From Atkinsonella hypoxylon (taxonomy: Eukaryota; Ascomycota; Sordariomycetes; Hypocreales; Clavicipitaceae): a stretch of 64,000 nt of DNA. The stretch is taken from positions 1 to 64,000 of the forward strand of contig JFHB01000177.1 of assembly GCA_000729835.1 (NCBI GenBank), read 5' to 3'. This document shows, in pieces, positions 46,501 to 57,563 of this stretch. The notes beneath the pieces were generated by a model. That model made no database searches. It saw only the letters and a list, made by a program, of their open reading frames with translations, and was not told the DNA's origin. Position 1 is the first letter of the stretch, and each line of letters begins with the position of its first letter. Position numbers and translations under genes: made by a program.

Positions 46501-48730
46501 TCTAGCTGATTTAGAGCCTTCTAAGACCTATAAGCCTAATTTTACTAAAATAAGGGCTATAGGCTTCTATTGTAAAGTTCTAATTCCTTTAGAATAACAA
46601 TCTAGGTTGCAGAAACTAGCTAAAAGAACTATTCCTAGTAGACTTTTAACTACACTAGGTTCTAATGTATATCTAATATATATCCCCTCTAAACAAGCTG
46701 TTATTAAGACTAGCTTCGTTAAAATTATAGAAGGAATAGGCCCTATTTCTTAGAGCATCCCTAAGGTTCCTATTAGTTCTATAGTAAATAATCCTTTAGA
46801 GGGAGAAATCGATAAATTAGTGGATAATTATACCCCTAAGTATCCTTATCCTAGTTATCTAGATGTACTAAATTATCCACTAGAACCTGTAGATTAAGCT
46901 CTTCTACTAAGCAACCCTATAGAAGCTGTAGAGGCCCCTAAAGCCCCTATATCTATAGAAGCCCCTTAGGCTAATATAGAACCTATAGAAGCTGAAGCTA
47001 AATCTATTAATGCTAATGCTATAGATTTAGATAGAGATATATTTTCCTTAATCAAGGATCTATGCTTTAAGGCAAGGACTAAAGCAGCTATTACTTTTAA
47101 TAGTAAGGATGAACTTCTTAATACATAGAAGTAAGCCCTAAAAAGCTCTACTAAGCAGCATTAGATAGAAGCTACCTATAGCGAATTTAAGCAGCTATTA
47201 GCTGCTGGAACCTTTAAATTTATAGGGAAAGACTAAGTACCTAAGGGCTGAAGAGTTCTAAAGAATAGGCTTATTTATAGGCTTAAAAAGGATAAAGAAA
47301 ATAATCCTATTAAATATAAGGCCCGCCTTGTTGCTAAGGGATTTATGCAAATAGAAGGTTAAGATTACCTAAAGACCTTTACTGTAACTAGTATTCCTTC
47401 TAGCTAGCGTATATTATTAGCTCTTGCAGCTTTTAATAACTAGGAAGTTAAATAAATTAACTTTATAGAAGCGTTTTTAAATAGCAAGCTAAAGGAAGCT
47501 ATTTATATAGAAATCCTAGATAGATTCATTGAATTTGCAGAAGCAACGCTATTAGTAGCTAAGCTACTAAAAAGCTGTAATTATAAGCCCTCTAAAGAGC
47601 AAGTAATTAAGCTAGAAAAATCCCTCTATAGTCTAAAGCAAAGTCCTAGAGAATAGCAGCAAATTCTAACAGAATTACTTTAAAAGCATAGATTTAAACC
47701 TCTTATATTAGACCTAGCAGTCTTTTATAACCTAGCTACATCTACGTATATTGCTACTTATATAGATAACTGTCTTCTAATTAGTCTAAATCTAAGCTAT
47801 ATTAACAAGCTAAAGAAGCTATTACATAAAGCTTATCTAATAGAAGATAAAGGACCAGCAGAATTCTTTCTAGGTGTATAAATTACCTATAATAGGTCTA
47901 AAAGGTCTATTAAAATCCACTAATCTTAATATATCCTTAAAGCCCTAGAAAGATTCAAAATGCTAAATGCTAAGCTAGCTTCTATCCCTATACAGCCAGG
48001 AATCTTAAAGCAACTAGTTACAAAACCTCTCTTAAAATCCAATTATAAGCTTTATTAGAGCATAATAGGCACTATAATGTACCTTATGTTGCTAACTAGA
48101 GCTAATATTGCTTTTTCTGTTCAGTAGCTATCAACATTCCTAGCTAAGCCCTATATAGAGTATCTAAACGCCTCTAAGCACCTCCTTTAGTACTTAAGTA
48201 GTACTAGAAGCTTTGCTATTGTTTATAAGCGTTCTAGTCTACACTCTTTAGTAGGGTTTTCCTCTAAAAAGTCTTCTAATACTACTATTAGTTGTAAAGA
48301 AGTCTTAAAGACCCTCCTTAGTTATTACAATAGCGATTTTGCTAGTGATAAAGTCTCTTCTAAATCAACCTATACTTATCTATATAAGCTAGCTAGTAGA
48401 CCTATTAGCTAGAAATCGAAGAAAGCTAGTACTATTGCTCTTTCCACTTTAGAAGCAGAATCTAATGCATTATCTAAAGCTATTAGGGAATTAGAGTAGC
48501 TCTACAGCCTTTTTAAGGAGATAAAGCTGCCTTTAACCCCTTCTATTCCTATTAGGTGTAATAATTAAGGCACTATAGTTACTGCTTACAACCTAACGTT
48601 GTATAGTAGAACTAAGCACACCCTTTTGAAGTTTAACTACATTAGGGAAAAGATTTATAAAGGTATAGCTAAGGTTAGTTATATTAATATAAATTAGATG
48701 CTAGTAGATAGCCTAACTAAGCCTCTTGCT
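43523..48730 (+). pseudogene. A3 gag-pol, broken
   Basis: The start is ATA at 43,523, as in A1 and A2. It carries protease (NIGSTYYIVNN near 45,045), the pre-integrase zinc region near 45,960 (one Cys now Tyr), the integrase core across the site where A1 carries B1, RT with YIDN near 47,758 (the YVDD box mutated), and RNase H ending SLTKPLA near 48,730. RIP stops occur from gag to RNase H. Confidence 0.9.
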
Positions 48731-49028
48731 ATTTAAAAGCATTAACAATTTATTAAGTTACTAGAGCTTTCTAGCTAGCTTATAAAAGCAATAAAAACAC
48801 TTAAAAAATCGAAAAGCAACAAAAAAACAGTTAAAAATCAAAAACAATAAAAACAATCAACAAAAACTAGTTATATTTAACTATAACTACCCTAGAATTG
48901 CTGGAATTAGTTATATTATTTAGTTCTATTATTAGTACTATATTTCGTTAGTTAATTCTAACTTAGATATCCTTTAAAGGAGCTAAGTTGCTTATAGAAC
49001 TAGTTACTTCTTATATTTCTAAAGGGAG

Positions 49029-49727
49029 TGTTAAAAATAAGCTACCCTATATAGCCTATTTTTATGCCTACTAGTTACTCTATTACGTAACCCTTATTAG
49101 GTCTTGTTACGTTAATTTTTAGTAGAGATATTATTGTTACTAAATGTAAATATCTAGATTTAACTAAGGTAAAGTTGCCTAACCTATAGTTAACTTTAAC
49201 TGCGATTTTCTCTACAACTAGTAATAGTAGAAATTTAAGAAGTATACTATTTAAAAGCTAAGAATTAGAGCTATTTAATAGTATAATTGTTGGATAGAGT
49301 TACTTATAAGGGTTGCTTGTTATTAGTGGAATTTATTAAATTGTATATATAGGCATCTCGTTTGTATAGCTATAAGTCGATTTTTTTGTTTTTATATAGT
49401 AAATCTTTTTACGGAAATTATAAAGTAGCCTACAAGCCCCTTCTAGCGACTACAGCCCGCTAATATAGTTAGTAGGTCTATAAGGGACTAGAAAGATTCA
49501 AGATTCTACCCTTACTAACTTGTTTGTTACAGCGCTCTTAATATAAGATACCACTATTATTATAGTTATCTACTGCCTCTACGTGATCTATACTATACAC
49601 TACAGCTTAATTTAGGCCGCTGCTGCTTCCACTACGTGATAATTGCTAGGAGCAATTACAGGTGCTAAATCTAAGAGACCACTACCCTCTTAGATATCTA
49701 GTTCTGTAATCCCTATTATTTTCAATA
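49029..49727 (+). repeat. A3 3' LTR
   Basis: 699 bp after the polypurine tract AAAGGGAG, ending TTCAATA before the TSD ATAGC. Confidence 0.94.
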
Positions 49728-49732
49728 ATAGC

Positions 49733-51657
49733 TTATAATAGAGTCTTAAAAGGAGCTAAAGATTAGTAGTTTTACTATTTATATAGGTATATTAAAATAC
49801 TCTAGAGGTAAATTCCCTAAATAATTTTTCTTTAATTATATTCTACTCTATAAACTTAGCTAAATCTAGCTATATTATTATATTCTAGATCTATATACTA
49901 AATTCTTTATAGATAGCAGTATAAATAAAGTTTAAACTGCTAAAAATAGCTGTTTTTTTATAGTAATCTAGATACTGCTTATACTATATTAATATATTCC
50001 CTTTAAAGAGAGTTTAAAGCTTAATGTAAATAGCTTCTTAAGTATTAATTGCACTATAGCTATAGTAGTCTTTAATAGCTTAGATCTATAGCTCTATATT
50101 GTAGAAAATAGTGTGCTTTCCTTTATATAAAATTAGCTTATAAATATTTCTATTGTTAAAGGGTTTAAAGTAACTAATATTAGTAATTTTCTATATAGAA
50201 TCTATTTATTCTTTAGAGGTTTAAAACTATATATTACTTTAGTTATTCTATTTCTAATATAGATTTAGCCTTTTACCTACTAGATTTAGTTAGAAATTAT
50301 TGTTTCTAATATAGTGCAGTGCCTATTAATTTATATACTAATATTTAAAGTTACTAAATACTTAATTCTAGTCTTTTTTAGTATTTTAGCTCTTCTTAGC
50401 CTTACTATTATAGTATTACTCTAATAGATTCTTTAGAAATTATAGTAGCTTTTATTCTTTTAGAAAAGTACTAAAGTGTTTAAGGTATCTCTATATTATA
50501 TAATTTCCTTTACTTAAAGGTTACTTTTAACCTTACTTTTAGTTTTAGTTATCTTTTAGAGGTAAGTAAGAATTAAAAGCCCTTTATCTATAATCCTTAA
50601 GCTAGAAGCCTTATTAGGTATAGTATTATCTATTATATTTATCTTAAGGCTTAAGTATAGTCTCTATTTTCTAGGCTAAGTATTATTACTTTACCTAAAG
50701 AGTAGCAATTTTATTATTTAATTCTCTCTATAATTTACTAATTTTATTAATTAATTCTTCTTTAATTCTACTAATTTACCTACTAATTTCTATAGAAAAC
50801 TCTATAAGCTATTTTAGTAAAGAGTTCCCTTTTTTAAGTAGTTTTACTACTTTCTTTACTTTATACTTTAGCTTAAAGGTATAAAACCTTTAGTAAGCCT
50901 ATAAAAGTAGTAAGATTTTAGCTAGTTCTTTAACTAGTAAGTTCTTTCTAGTAGTTTAAGGTATATTTAATAGATCTAGGTCCTTAGTAAGTAGTGTAAA
51001 TCTAGATCTCTATACTTACTTTCCTTTAATATTCTAGGTAGAACTAGCACTAACTTTATAGATAGTATCTCTTAAGCTATTAGATCTAAATAATTTAGCT
51101 TTAGCTTTTCCTTTTAGTATTACTATTAGTAAATCTATAAGGAGTTTAGTAGATTTAGCCTTATTAATAATTCTATTAACCTACCTTTATACCTACTATA
51201 CTATAGAAGTATTAACAGTATTTTAGTAAAAAGGCAGTTCTACTAGCTTAGGTTAGTTATATAATTTAAGCTGTTTATTAACGAATTTATAGTAAGTAAA
51301 ATAAAGTAGTAAGCTTTTTTTTTCCTAAGGTATAAAATCTCTTTTTTAAATCTAGAAATTTAGATTTTAGCAATAAAATTTATAGAATTAATATATAGTT
51401 TTAAGTTCTTTATTAGTAAAAAGAATATAATTTCTTTTACTAAGTTCCTTCTAAAGTTGCTCTATCTTAAATATTATAATTTTAGCTTTTTAAGCTTAAG
51501 AAGAGTTAGCAATAATTAGAAGCAATTGCTACTACTTATTACAGTAAAATCTAACGTAGGTTTATTAGATACAATAGTAGAATATTAGATTTAATAGGTT
51601 ATATAATAAATTGTAAGAGAAGTTATAAGGGCTTCTATAAGGAGCATCTAATAATAG
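49733..51657 (-). pseudogene. Gypsy D gag region, heavily mutated
   Basis: AT-rich DNA between the D 5' LTR and the A3 insertion. By position on the minus strand it should hold the leader and gag of D. No open frame of note and no zinc knuckle were recognised. Many Lys-, Asn- and Ile-rich fragments and stops are present. Confidence 0.5.
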
Positions 51658-51779
51658 TGTTCTAGTGAATAATAGTTAATTGTTCAATTTAACTACCTAA
51701 GTGTTGCTTCTAACTACTTATACATGATTGCAGTTACGTGCACTAGTGACCTGCGGGTCTGTGGAATTATCCCGTAACA
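51658..51779 (-). repeat. Probable D 5' LTR
   Basis: 122 bp. On the minus strand it starts TGTTACGGGATAATTCC at 51,779 and ends CACTAGAACA. The right half is not RIP-altered (for example GACCTGCGGGTCTGTGG). Beyond it copia A4 starts in mid-pol. The flanking CATCC differs by one base from the TATCC found here in A1 and A3. The second LTR of D is outside the window, so the length is inferred only from TG...CA ends. Confidence 0.55.
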
Positions 51780-51782
51780 CAT

Positions 51783-53615
51783 CCACTAGAACCTATAGAT
51801 TAAGCTCTTCTACTAAGCAACCCTATAGAAGCTGTAGAGGCCCCTAAAGCCCCTATATCTATAGAAGCCCCTTAGGCTAATATAGAACCTATAGAAGCTG
51901 AAGCTGAATCTATTGATGCTAATGCTATAGATTTAGATAGAGATATATTTTCCTTAATCAAGGATCTATGCTTTAAGGCAAGGACTAAAGCAGCTATTAC
52001 TTCTAATAGTAATAAGGATAAACTTCCTAACACGTAGAAGTAAGCCCTAAAAAGCTCTGCTAAGCAGCATTGGATAGAAGCTACCTATAGCGAATTTAAG
52101 CAGCTATTAGCTGCTAGAACCTTCAAATTTATAGGGAAAGACTAAGTACCTAAGGGCTAAAGAGTTCTAAAGAATAGGCTTATTTATAGGCTTAAAAAGG
52201 ATAAAGAAAATAATTCTATTAAATATAAGGCCTGCCTTATTGCTAAGGGATTTATATAAATAGAAGGTTAAGACTATCTAGAGACCTTTGCTACAACTAG
52301 TATTCCTCCTAGCTGGCGTATATTATTAGCTCTTGCAGCTTTTAATAACTAGGAAGTTAAGCAAATTGACTTTATAGGAGCGTTTTTAAATAGCAAGCTA
52401 AAGGAAGCTATTTATATAGAAATCCTAGATAGATTCGTTGAATTTACAGAAGCAACGCTATTAGTAGCTAAGCTACTAAAAAGCTGTAATTACAAGCCCT
52501 CTAAAGAGTAAGTAATTAAGCTAGAAAAATCCCTCTATAGTCTAAAGCAAAGTTCTAGAGAATAGCAGCAAATTCTAACAGAATTACTTTAAAAGTATAG
52601 ATTTAAACCTCTTATATTAAACCCAGCAGTCTTTTATAACCTAGCTACATCTACATATATTGCTACTTACGTAGATAACTGTCTTCTAATTAGTCTAAAT
52701 CTAAGCTATATTAACAAGCTAAAGAAGCTATTATATAAAGCTTATCCAATAGAAGATAGAGGACTAGCAGAATTCTTTCTAGGCGTTTAAATTACCTATA
52801 ATAGGTCTAAAAGGTCTATTAAAATCTATTAATCTTAATATATCCTTAAAGCCCTAGAGAGATTCAAAATGCTAGATGCTAAGCTAGCTTCTATCCCTAT
52901 ACAGCCGGGAATTCTAAAGCAACTAGTTATAAAACTTCTCTCTAAATCTAACTATAAGCTTTATTAGAGCATAATAGGTACTATAATATATCTTATGTTG
53001 CTAACTAGGGCTAATATTGCTTTTTCCGTTTAGTAGCTATTAACCTTTCTAGCTAAGCTCTATATAGAGCACCTAAACGCCTCTAAGCACCTCCTAAGAT
53101 ACTTAAGTAGTACTAGAAGCTTTACTATTATTTATAAGCATTCTATACCACTAGGGTCTTCTTCTAAAGCTTCTAGCTCTAAAGAAGTACTTAAGACCCT
53201 CCTTAGTTATTATAATAGCGATTTTGCTAGAGATAAAGTCTCTTCTAAATCAACCTATGCTTATCTATATAAGCTAGCTAGTGGACCTATTAGCTAGAAA
53301 TCGAAGAAAGCTAGTACTATTGCTCTTTCCACTTTAGAAGCAGAATCTAATGCATTATCTAAAGCTATTAGGGAATTAGAGTAGCTCTACAGCTTTTTTA
53401 AGGAGATAAAGCTGCCTTTAACCCCTTCTATTCCTATTAGGTGTAATAATTAAGGCGCTATAGTTACTGCTTATAACTTAACGTTGTATAGTAGGACTAA
53501 GTACACCCTTTTAAAGTTTAACTATATTAGGGAAAAGATTTATAAAGGTATAGCTAAGGTTAGTTATATTAATATAAATTAGATGCTAGTAGATAGCCTA
53601 ACTAAGCCTCTTGCT
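51783..53615 (+). pseudogene. A4 RT and RNase H, broken
   Basis: Starts in the linker between integrase and RT. RT has YVDN at 52,668 and RNase H ends SLTKPLA near 53,615. Stops from RIP are frequent. Confidence 0.88.
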
Positions 53616-53912
53616 ATTTAAAAGCATTAACAATTTATTAAGTTAATAGAGCTTTCTAGCTAGCTTATAAAAGCAATAAAAATACTTAAAAAATCGAAAA
53701 GCAACGAAAAACAGTTAAAAATCGAAAACAACAAAAATAATTAACAATAACTAGTTATATTTAACTATAACTACCCTAGAATTGCTGGAATTAGTTATGT
53801 TATTTAGTTCTATTATTAGTACTGTATTTCGTTAGTTAATTCTAACTTAGATATCCTTTAAAGGAGCTAAGTTGCTTATAGAACTAGTTACTTCTTACAT
53901 TTCTAGAGGGAG

Positions 53913-54619
53913 TGTTAAAAATAAGCTACCCTATATAGCCTATTTTTATGCTTGCTAGTTGCCTGTTAGTTGCTCTATTACATAACCCTAACTAGGTCTT
54001 GTTATGTTGATTTTTAGTAGAGATATTGCTGTTACTAGATGCAAAACATCTAGAATTAACTAAGGCAAAGTTGCCTAACCTATAGTTAACTTTAACGGCG
54101 ATTTTCTCTACAACTAGTAATAGTAGAAATTTAAGAAGTATACTATTTAAAAGCTAAGAATTAGAGCTATTTAATAGTATAATTATTAGATAGAGTTGCT
54201 TATAAGGGTTACTTATTATTAGTAGAATTTATTAAATTATGTATATAGGTATCTCGTTTATATAGCTATAAGTTGATTTTTTTGTTTTTATATAGTAAAT
54301 CTTTTTGCAGAAATTATAAAGTAGCCTATAAGCCCCTTTTAGCGACTACAGCCTGCTAATATAGTTAGTAGGTCTATAAGGGACTAGAAAGATTCGAGAT
54401 CCTACTCTCACTTATTCGTTACAGCGCTCTTAATATAAGATACCACTATTATTATAGTTATCTACTGCCTCTACGTAATCTATACTATACACTACAGCTT
54501 GATTTAGGCCGCTGCTGCTTCTACTACGTGATAATTGCTAGGAGCAATTACAGGTGCTAAATCTAAGAGACCACTACCCTCTTAGATATCTAGTCCTGTA
54601 ATCCCAATTATTTTCAATA
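53913..54619 (+). repeat. A4 3' LTR
   Basis: 707 bp; it differs from the other A LTRs by a short duplication near 53,950-53,965 (GCTAGTTGCCTGTTAGTTGC). It ends TTTTCAATA. Confidence 0.92.
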
Positions 54620-55468
54620 AGTATTTATATTACTATCTAGATTAAATAGTTAAAAAGCTTTAATAGTAGCTTTCTTTACTAGTTTAAATATTAAACTAAA
54701 AACGCTATTAGCTAAAGTTATACTATAACTATATTCTCTTTAAAACTATTCTTCTTCTTCTAATTAAGTAATTCTAATATTACTCTCTTTTAATACTTTA
54801 AGAAGTTCCTTTATATATTTTAAGTCTTTATTTATAGCTTTAGGTTAATTTTCTTTTAATTTAAGTTCTTTAGAATTATTTTTTAACTTAAATAATATTA
54901 AGTTAAGGTTTTCTTCTAAGTTAAGCCTAAGTTCTTTAGAACTATCTTCTTAAACTTCTAGCTTTTTTATTTTAAAGCTTATTAAGTATATAGTTCTTTT
55001 TATAATTATATATATAAATCTATATAATTCTTTTTCTTATTAGAATAGCTAATATAAGTAAAATAAAGAGTAGAAGTTTATATTTATTTATTGCTTAAGT
55101 AGTAAATAAAAATAGTAATCTTAAAGTAATATTATAGCTATAAAAGAAAGATTAAATAGTCTTATTAGACTTTATTAATAAAGACTTTAAGATAAAGAGA
55201 AAAGAAGAAAAAAGAAGATAAAGCCTCTATAGGTACCTAAGGGCTATAAGATTAATAGACCTTAGTAGAGTTAACAACCTAAAGTAGAGCTATATTTAGT
55301 GCATTTAACAGTTTAATGTTATTCTATAATAGTTTAAGGTTTTACTGAAGAAGACCTAAGGTCCTACTAGCTTAAGCTAGTACCTATAGAGTAGCTAACG
55401 TAGAACACCTTAATATTAAGGTAATAGATAACAATAAGGCATTGTGCTGAGGGATCGTGACCGTTACA
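54620..55468 (-). mobile_element. Gypsy-like relic, host of A4
   Basis: AT-rich DNA with Lys/Glu-rich fragments in minus-strand frames, such as a Gag coiled coil would leave. It ends at 55,468 in GATCGTGACCGTTACA, so the minus strand starts TGTAACGGTCACGATC, a start typical of fungal gypsy LTRs and similar in style to the D LTR. The inner end of this LTR could not be placed. RIP fades out near 55,440. Confidence 0.45.
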
Positions 55469-56012
55469 GAATCCAGGAAAGAGGTAAGCCCGCTACGTAC
55501 TTACTATAGGGTTATTACAGCTCGGATGGCTAATTTACCTATTCGGGCCTCCTGCAGCCTCAAGGAGGGGGTCCGAGCAACCAGCAGGACTTTTGACTTA
55601 ACTCTCTGTATACATGCACAATTGCGTAAGTAGCGCAAGCCTAATTAAATATATAGGTGGTCAGATAGGGGCAGCCCGCATTTGTCTGCGGGTTAGCTAG
55701 GACTCCGCTGCGCTCTACAGAAAGGACCTCGGCTATAGAGCATAGGATAGAGGGGGTTTATAAGGGGAAGGGCCCACCTCCTAGTATATAGCATAGAGGC
55801 ATAGAGAGGTTCCCGCTTCCTCTTATTTATCAAATTGTTCCCGCTCTTATGTTAACATCGCGAATCAAGTAGGCAAAGATTACTACTGCAAGAAATATCA
55901 ACTGAAGTTAGTCCTTCTCACTTGCGCTTTTTCTTTTCTGTCTTTAAATAACCCCCCACCCAAAAAAAAAAAAAAGAAAAAAGAAAAAGAAAAATCGCTG
56001 ATCTTTGTAGAT
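55469..56012. other. GC-richer border region with a C-like LTR relic
   Basis: No gene is seen. Composition returns to normal here. A palindrome CCCGCA/TGCGGG lies near 55,676-55,694. A homopurine A/G tract lies at 55,967-55,995. Confidence 0.6.
55690..55816 (+). repeat. Diverged C-family LTR fragment
   Basis: It shares blocks in the same order with the C LTRs: GGGTTAGCTAG, GGCTATAGAGCATA, AAGGGGA.GGGCCCACCTC, TATATAGCATAGA.GCATAGAGAGG. It is not RIP-altered. Limits are approximate. Confidence 0.65.
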
Positions 56013-56237
56013 ATGTGCTGGACCGACATTGCCCCCACCAGGATGCTGTGCGGAGACCCTGGCCCGGAAGGACTAGTTCGTCCTCGTCCATGTGGACAAA
56101 ACCCATGTGTGACTGGCGGCGTCTACAAACCCAATTATCTCGCTAGTACTCGGAAGAGGGAGCCATGCGAAAACTGCAAGGCTAATGGAACTTGGACTAA
56201 GGTGGCCGGCCAGTGGAAGATGAGTAGGGGTTTATAG
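56013..56237 (+). CDS. Doubtful 74-aa Cys-containing protein
   Basis: The 74-codon frame has six Cys (at about residues 2, 13, 27, 32, 52 and 55), with CGQNPC and CENCKANGTW as its most distinctive parts. The base composition is gene-like. There is no signal peptide or membrane segment, and I recognise no family. The ATG has G at -3. It ends 11 bp before the MITE-like inverted repeat, and it could be an exon or a remnant of a longer gene. CxxC pairs could bind zinc, but that is a guess. Confidence 0.35.
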   Translation: MCWTDIAPTRMLCGDPGPEGLVRPRPCGQNPCVTGGVYKPNYLASTRKREPCENCKANGTWTKVAGQWKMSRGL

Positions 56238-56248
56238 GTGTACAGTGA

Positions 56249-56511
56249 ATCTCAGGTCAAGACCATTTGCGTGAGGGTCCAGGTAGGCAAATTTTTAGGC
56301 AGAATGGCAATATACTGAGCATATTATACAGTGTTAATTTCTAGAGTGCATAGAGCGTGCATGTATACAGTATATACCACTAGATATAAAAGTGTTAATT
56401 CGTACTTATACACTGTGGGATTGTGAATATACCAGAATCCTCACCGCCTGCCTAATTAGGCTACCGCTTGGCCCCACCTGGACCCTCACGCAAATTGGTT
56501 GGGCCTGAGAT
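56249..56511. mobile_element. MITE-like element with 39-bp terminal inverted repeats
   Basis: The left end 56,249-56,287 and the complement of the right end 56,473-56,511 match at 33 of 39 positions, including a run of 20 identical bases. Both start ATCTCAGG. The 263-bp element has no coding capacity, and its AT-rich centre carries an inner CAGTGTTAATT/AGTGTTAATTC repeat. No clear TSD is visible. It lies 71 bp upstream of the kinase start and may form part of that promoter. Confidence 0.75.
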
Positions 56512-56582
56512 CTACTGGAACCCCGGGGTTTATCCATGTGCTTAGCTACATTTAAATAGAGCCTCCTTCCTTACTGTGATCA

Positions 56583-57563
56583 ATGCAGTCCCGCTTAGTC
56601 TTTCCAGCAAAGTTCCATACAATGCAAGGCCTTCGCTGGACTTACAACGACCTAGCGTCTTACTATGAAAGTTGTGGAATACGTGAACTCAATCCGATAA
56701 TCGAGCAACTTCTTCGTGCTTGCCCATCCTCGTCAGTCTTCGCAATTGGTGGACATTCTGTTGTACTGCAGATATCTGCCAATATTGCAGCGAAAGTATC
56801 GATTAAAGTTGGTGAGGGAAGGACACGGCACGAGCAGGAAATATTTAAGGTGCTTCAAGATTCGAGGTCTCGTTACATTGTTCAATGTTTTTACCGCGGC
56901 GTTGATATTAGCTTTCTTGAGAGTCTTCCCTATGGGACACTCCACGACAGAATGAGTCTCCCAAAACACCGACCTGTCCTGCACTGGATGTTACAATTAA
57001 CAACTGCCGTTGCGTACCTCGAAGAACTGGGCTACGCACACGGGGATCTCAATCCCCAGAACATTCTGCTTAACGGCGATGACGAGCTGAAATTAATCGA
57101 CTTCGATCATTCGCTTAAAATCGGCGAGGATCTTGACGTAGGATACGAACCATATGTGCGGCAGTCCAGAGAACAAGTCGGCGGTTTATTTGGTGTTGCT
57201 GGGCCAAAGACCGAACAATTCGCTCTAGGATCGATATTTTGGTACATGTCCCGCGGCAAGGAGCTATATTCTGAGCTGAGAGGGTCAGATCAGGTCGGCC
57301 GCTTAATCGATGGTGAATTTCCGAATATCGACTCAACAAAGCCTATAGAGAAGGTCATCCAAAACTGTTGGCTTGGGCGATATGCTCGTATAGCTGATCT
57401 TCTAAAGGAAATCAAGGCAATGGTTGGAAACACGGCCAGGCAGGGGAAGCGGAGGATGCCAGAACATAACGATTCAGAGAGCAGACGCGTTTGTGAAATG
57501 TACTATACCAGTCTACCCATCGCAAAGGCCTTGTACGGAAGGAACAACAGAGGCCATTCGTAG
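56583..57563 (+). CDS. Protein kinase-like protein, 326 aa
   Basis: A single-exon protein kinase-like fold. Visible landmarks: AAKVS with the likely ATP-binding Lys71, HEQEIFKVL with the likely helix-C Glu84 or Glu86, HGDLNPQNIL (153-162) with catalytic Asp155 and metal-binding Asn160, and IDFD (172-175) where DFG has Asp in place of Gly. TEQFALGSIFWYMSRG (near 210-225) matches subdomain IX. The glycine loop is weak (AIGGHS, 54-59). The family resembles the small, expanded HGDLxxxNILL kinases of filamentous fungi. The C-terminal 40 residues are Lys/Arg-rich. An alternative start is Met14. The ATG has T at -3, a weak context. The substrate is unknown, and activity with DFD is uncertain because the metal-binding Asp173 is kept. 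Confidence 0.85.
   Translation: MQSRLVFPAKFHTMQGLRWTYNDLASYYESCGIRELNPIIEQLLRACPSSSVFAIGGHSVVLQISANIAAKVSIKVGEGRTRHEQEIFKVLQDSRSRYIVQCFYRGVDISFLESLPYGTLHDRMSLPKHRPVLHWMLQLTTAVAYLEELGYAHGDLNPQNILLNGDDELKLIDFDHSLKIGEDLDVGYEPYVRQSREQVGGLFGVAGPKTEQFALGSIFWYMSRGKELYSELRGSDQVGRLIDGEFPNIDSTKPIEKVIQNCWLGRYARIADLLKEIKAMVGNTARQGKRRMPEHNDSESRRVCEMYYTSLPIAKALYGRNNRGHS

Larger units (their letters stand above)
41883..49727 (+). mobile_element. Ty1/copia retrotransposon A3, complete structure, RIP-degraded
   Basis: 7,845 bp with two LTRs of exactly 699 bp (41,883-42,581 and 49,029-49,727) and an exact TSD ATAGC (41,878-41,882 and 49,728-49,732) in gypsy D. It has no nested insertion, so it serves as the reference copy and gives the empty sites for B1 (about 46,248) and B2 (about 44,515). 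Confidence 0.95.
13342..51779 (-). mobile_element. Ty3/gypsy retrotransposon D, split into pieces by later insertions
   Basis: On the minus strand D reads from a 5' LTR (51,658-51,779) through gag (49,733-51,657), protease (40,604-41,882), the start of RT (31,849-32,511) and the rest of pol (14,296-18,155, then 13,342-13,596). Every break is explained by an insertion with a matching 5-bp TSD, except A1, whose left end is outside the window. The reading frame runs on across the S insertion: AFIV..IKT on one side continues as LTERKE on the other. D is itself inserted in copia A4. Its 3' LTR is not in view. Confidence 0.85.
51780..54619 (+). mobile_element. Ty1/copia A4, right-hand part
   Basis: It starts in mid-pol (matching A1 near 10,496), where gypsy D is inserted, and ends with a 3' LTR (53,913-54,619). 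The presumed TSD is AGTAT at 54,620-54,624. The left half of A4 should lie beyond the other end of D, outside the window. Confidence 0.88.
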
